The notes below the pieces were generated by a model, which had not been told where the DNA came from, made no database searches, and saw only the letters and a program-made list of their open reading frames with translations. This document shows positions 6,201 to 6,650 of a stretch of DNA of 6,650 nt, in pieces. The stretch comes from Opitutaceae bacterium UBA4094 (lineage in GTDB: Bacteria; Verrucomicrobiota; Verrucomicrobiia; Opitutales; Opitutaceae): contig DFYA01000272.1 of assembly GCA_002382525.1 (NCBI GenBank), forward strand, positions 1-6,650, given 5' to 3'. Within the stretch, counting starts at the first letter, position 1. Every line of letters starts with the position of its first letter. The translations under genes and the position numbers were made by a program.

Positions 6201-6650
6201 TGAGGGCGGGAGAGCGCAAGGGCTGAACCTCATACCACGTGACGCCGTCGGCGCTGATGGCGACGCCGTCAAAATCGGCTCCGCTCGTGAAGGGATTGGA
6301 GGCGGGGGCGTGGGCGCCTTCGTTGAAGCCCTTCGCCCAGAAGCTCAGCACGACGCCGCTGCGACCGGCGAGGTCGAGGGTCAGCGTGGCTTCGTTGCGC
6401 GAGAACGTGGAGTATAAGCTGGTATCCAGCGTGAGGTGACGCGTGCCGCTGCGGGGACTGTGGGCGGTGGTGATTTGGGTGCGATAGCTGTGGGTGCCGC
6501 TGAACGTCCATGCGGAGGACGCGGTGCCCGACTCCCATGTTTCCGTGAAGGGAAACGTGAGGGGACGGGTGGCCGCCGAGACCGTGAAGACGTTGCTCGT
6601 CCCCTGCAGCGCCGGTGCGGCGGTGCTGGCGTGGAGCTGGTTGAACGAGG
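1..6650 (-). CDS. Giant multidomain surface/secreted protein with Calx-beta, Ig-like and RCC1 repeats (partial at both ends)
   Basis: I translated the minus strand codon by codon and found 2,216 sense codons without a stop, so this is an internal fragment of a gene longer than 6.6 kb. Recognisable domains occur in this one frame from edge to edge, which rules out a frameshift inside the window. The order is MAM-like, Calx-beta x3, bacterial Ig-like x2, an unnamed beta module, BACON-like x2, Ig x2, RCC1 x7, Ig x2, RCC1 x7, Ig. G or C predominates at the third codon position. Only two cysteines are present (820-822 and 4285-4287), and Thr, Ser, Ala and Val dominate, which fits an extracellular protein. 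The signal peptide and any C-terminal anchor or sorting domain must lie outside the window. In-frame ATG codons (for example at 4657, 4606, 3736, 2506 and 1258) fall inside domains and are not starts. No catalytic motif is visible. Adhesive or scaffold function is inferred, not shown. Confidence 0.96.
268..1281 (-). repeat. RCC1 array 2: seven units, predicted seven-bladed beta-propeller
   Basis: Residues 1790-2127, 338 aa against 337 aa for array 1. The units are at 1111-1260, 967-1110, 823-966, 679-822, 535-678, 391-534 and 268-390. The first is 150 bp, the next five are exactly 144 bp, and the last is short and ends HTLFLQV without the D-G-T-L-W strand. As in array 1, the lead segment AAFDLLVMG (1255-1281) can supply the missing strand to close the ring. 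G-Q-(L/F)-G or G-E-L-G is kept in all seven units. Several units have lost the A-A-G-x-x-H signature that precedes the L-F-L-K strand: unit 4 has LAARAFQ and unit 5 has VATQYGF. Unit 6 has GWLRS in place of GTLWA. Unit 4 holds the second of the fragment's two cysteines (820-822). The ligand is unknown. Confidence 0.9.
1282..1809 (-). repeat. WYR-type Ig-like domain pair (copy B: Ig-a then Ig-b)
   Basis: Residues 1614-1789. Ig-a (about 1546-1809) has GFITQPASVLILSGQAATL, SYQWYQGASGVTS and TDYWVRVSSPFGTTDS. Ig-b (about 1282-1545) has APANTSVFPGRNAVFSV, AYQWYRGLSGDTS, VPGATG, SFWVRVTNAAGTLDSPA and TVLPA. Ig-b here shares FPG, VPGATG, FWVR, DSPA and TVLPA with the Ig-b of copy A. Ig-a here shares the TQPAS opening and YWV with the Ig-a of copy A. 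The pair therefore looks like a copy of the earlier pair rather than an independent expansion of single domains. The second Ig ends directly at the lead strand of RCC1 array 2, as in copy A. Confidence 0.8.
1810..2820 (-). repeat. RCC1 array 1: seven units, predicted seven-bladed beta-propeller
   Basis: Residues 1277-1613. The units start at x-G-(F/S/D/R/N)-N-x-x-G-(Q/K)-L-G and end in K-(T/A)-D-G-T-L-W. Their positions are 2653-2796, 2509-2652, 2365-2508, 2221-2364, 2077-2220, 1933-2076 and 1810-1932. The first six are each exactly 144 bp (48 aa), with the consensus G-Q-L-G-(D/N)-G-T-x-x-x-R-x-T-P-V-x-I-A and H-T-(V/L)-F-L-K-T-D. The seventh is short and lacks the D-G-T-L-W strand. The lead segment ARSLNLFASG (2791-2820) could supply that missing strand and close the ring, the 'velcro' closure known from beta-propellers. 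Units 6 and 7 are the most diverged (GKLG, GSYG, and IRNNG in place of LKTDG). RCC1 propellers usually bind proteins. The eukaryotic Ran-exchange role should not be assumed here. Confidence 0.9.
2821..3357 (-). repeat. WYR-type Ig-like domain pair (copy A: Ig-a then Ig-b)
   Basis: Residues 1098-1276. Ig-a (about 3094-3354) reads PPVITTQPAS at the start, SYQWYRGTTGDTT in the middle and TSYWVAVSNAAGT near the end. Ig-b (about 2821-3081) reads THPPIPVSAFPGENATL, SYQWYRGASGDTT, TFWVRLSNPTGSTDSPA and TVLPA. The Y-Q-W-Y strand with a buried Trp and the Y/F-W-V-x-(V/L)-(S/T)-N strand are the C and F strands of an Ig fold. The usual pair of disulfide cysteines is absent, as is normal for bacterial extracellular Ig-like domains. 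A PPPPP linker (about 3079-3093) joins the two. Ig-b runs straight into the first RCC1 array, so these domains look like rigid spacers that present the propellers. Confidence 0.8.
3358..4008 (-). repeat. Two tandem BACON-like domains
   Basis: Unit 1 is at 3688-4008 (residues 881-987) and unit 2 at 3358-3687 (988-1097). Both share three landmarks in the same order. The first is YTLTNTG-LASLTW in unit 1 and WSIANTG-DAPLAW in unit 2. The second is PAWLVLSTTSGTLAAND in unit 1 and QAWAALSPPSGTLAPGA in unit 2. The third is a T-V-x-x-T-P or S-V-x-F-T-P strand, followed by a G-x-H tail (PSGRHFADLIF, LHAGEHASVITV). The N-T-G, W-(L/A)-x-L-S and S-G-T-L-A motifs are the signature of BACON-like and abnormal-spindle-like Ig folds of bacterial surface proteins, which often bind carbohydrate or mucin or act as spacers. 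Unit 2 is the last module before the Ig-RCC1 repeat region. Any ligand is unknown. Confidence 0.65.
4009..4680 (-). other. Beta-rich 'FVPFARYH...QPNLRF' module with trailing Ig-like segment
   Basis: Residues 657-880. The core (4171-4680) contains FPFVPFARYHRAQMVYTPAE, LSALAVQIKNPA, IRNFTIRLKHA, GWTVVHQGDLTL, GWIEFPFTTPFAYDG, LHVDFSHND and, at the end, LQPNLRF. I recognise this arrangement from large secreted bacterial proteins: an 'R-x-Q-x-(I/V)-Y' entry strand, an 'I-R-(L/M)-K-H' strand, a 'G-W-x-x-F-x-F-x-T-P-F-x-(Y/W)-(D/N)-G' strand and a 'P-N-(I/L)-R-F' exit. I cannot name its family with confidence. The trailing part (4009-4170) has AFVAGTWTGPVTLL followed by LVGESLPFSI, an Ig-like half-domain typically found after this module. 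One of the two cysteines of the fragment (4285-4287, in EIWCTNRG) is here. No active site is evident. A carbohydrate-binding jelly roll is possible. Confidence 0.5.
4681..5130 (-). other. Two bacterial Ig-like (invasin/Big-type) domains
   Basis: Residues 507-656. The first begins FTFTTISTNQIANQPFTVQA and continues with LNGTVALSA, VTVQTPATGATLHLDN and GQSNSFNA (about 4826-5130). The second begins IAITPVASPQFVGVPSSVTL and continues with VQDTYGNTVTSFAQPIALSVSA (about 4681-4818). The pattern I-x-x-x-Q-x-x-x-x-P-(F/V)-x-(V/L)-x-(A/V)-x-(D/A)-x-x-G-N-x-V-T-x-(F/L) is common in bacterial Ig-like repeats of surface proteins, where these domains act as stalk spacers. The second lacks the usual closing strands and runs directly into the next module. 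The exact Pfam family (Big_1, Big_3 or an unnamed one) cannot be settled by eye. Confidence 0.6.
5131..6027 (-). repeat. Three tandem Calx-beta-like domains
   Basis: The three domains are unit 1 at 5731-6027 (residues 208-306), unit 2 at 5428-5730 (307-407) and unit 3 at 5131-5427 (408-506), each about 100 aa. Each has the Calx-beta layout. A Glu-containing segment comes early (SASESAAP, SIAENSPP, SVVEGSSG). A PAG or EPG turn is followed by a T-x-x-F strand (PAGATSVTFT, EPGQTTATFLV, PAGSTSASFLV). Then comes an acidic loop (PINDTLLDG, PINDTKIDG, AVDDDDTDG) and a closing acidic motif (TITDDDAP, TVTDNETT, RATDNDLH). In the Calx-beta family, acids at these places bind calcium and stiffen chains of domains. 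Unit 1 has ASES instead of the more usual xEG, so its calcium site may be weaker. Calcium dependence is inferred from the family. Confidence 0.8.
6055..6561 (-). other. MAM/concanavalin-like jelly-roll domain
   Basis: Residues 30-198. The domain opens with TFPFTETWESG and contains SGTRHLTLD, LSFWAKGFNEG, DGVAISADGVTWYEV, WQSFTVNLD and FRIRFNRYGDD, and closes with SDGIALDDISI. This run of aromatic and glycine-rich strands ending in a G-x-x-(L/F)-D-D-I strand is the signature of MAM-like and LamG-like beta-sandwich modules. In large bacterial surface proteins such modules are often placed next to proprotein-convertase-like, FN3 or Calx-beta domains. The family is usually involved in binding carbohydrate or protein. 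I see no catalytic glycosidase signature. The fold assignment is by pattern recognition. A generic concanavalin-like lectin domain is the alternative. Confidence 0.65.
6562..6648 (-). other. C-terminal tail of an upstream Ig-like domain plus linker
   Basis: Residues 1-29 of the fragment. The segment ends with GTSNVFTVSAATRP. The G-T-S-N-x-F-x-V ending is typical of the last strand of bacterial Ig-like domains that precede a new module, and similar endings recur at about 4840 (GQSNSFNA) and 4012-4030 (GESLPFSI). It therefore most likely closes a beta-sandwich whose body lies beyond the right edge of the window. It is too short for a firm family call. Confidence 0.45.

Noticed and set aside
1..6650. 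A multi-gene defence, toxin or biosynthetic system in the window
   Set aside because: The window holds part of only one gene, with no second gene, no enzyme motif and no regulatory DNA, so no multi-gene system can be supported.

Overview
The whole window is one piece of a single very large gene on the minus strand. Reading the reverse complement in the frame whose codons fall on plus-strand triplets 1-3, 4-6 and so on to 6646-6648 gives 2,216 consecutive sense codons with no stop. The frame is open at both ends, so neither the true start nor the true stop is visible. I found no intergenic DNA, RNA gene, promoter, terminator, mobile element or CRISPR array. Residue numbers below count from the first complete codon (6646-6648) downwards.

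The product is a bead-on-string, repeat-built protein rich in Thr, Ser, Ala and Val, with only two cysteines, as expected of a secreted or cell-surface protein. From N to C terminus (right to left in the window) the order is: tail of an unseen domain; a MAM/concanavalin-like jelly-roll module; three Calx-beta-like domains; two bacterial Ig-like (invasin-like) domains; a beta-rich 'FVPFARYH...QPNLRF' module with a trailing Ig-like segment; two BACON-like domains; two WYR-type Ig-like domains; a seven-unit RCC1 array; two more WYR-type Ig-like domains; a second seven-unit RCC1 array; and another WYR-type Ig-like domain running off the left edge.

The main structural observation is a higher-order tandem repeat of about 1.55 kb. 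Each copy is Ig(a)-Ig(b)-RCC1 x7, about 515 residues long. The anchor residues of successive copies lie 1,548 and 1,545 bp apart. Each RCC1 array has exactly seven units, enough for one closed seven-bladed propeller, and the internal units are almost all exactly 144 bp (48 aa).

The strong G/C bias, with G or C at most third codon positions, and the combination of SYQWYRG-type Ig domains, Calx-beta, BACON-like and bacterial RCC1 repeats suggest a Verrucomicrobiota-like bacterium (Opitutaceae style), possibly Planctomycetota. This is inferred from the style of the protein, not from a marker gene. No enzyme active site was recognised in the visible part. Adhesion, matrix or ligand binding is the most reasonable role, but the function is unknown.
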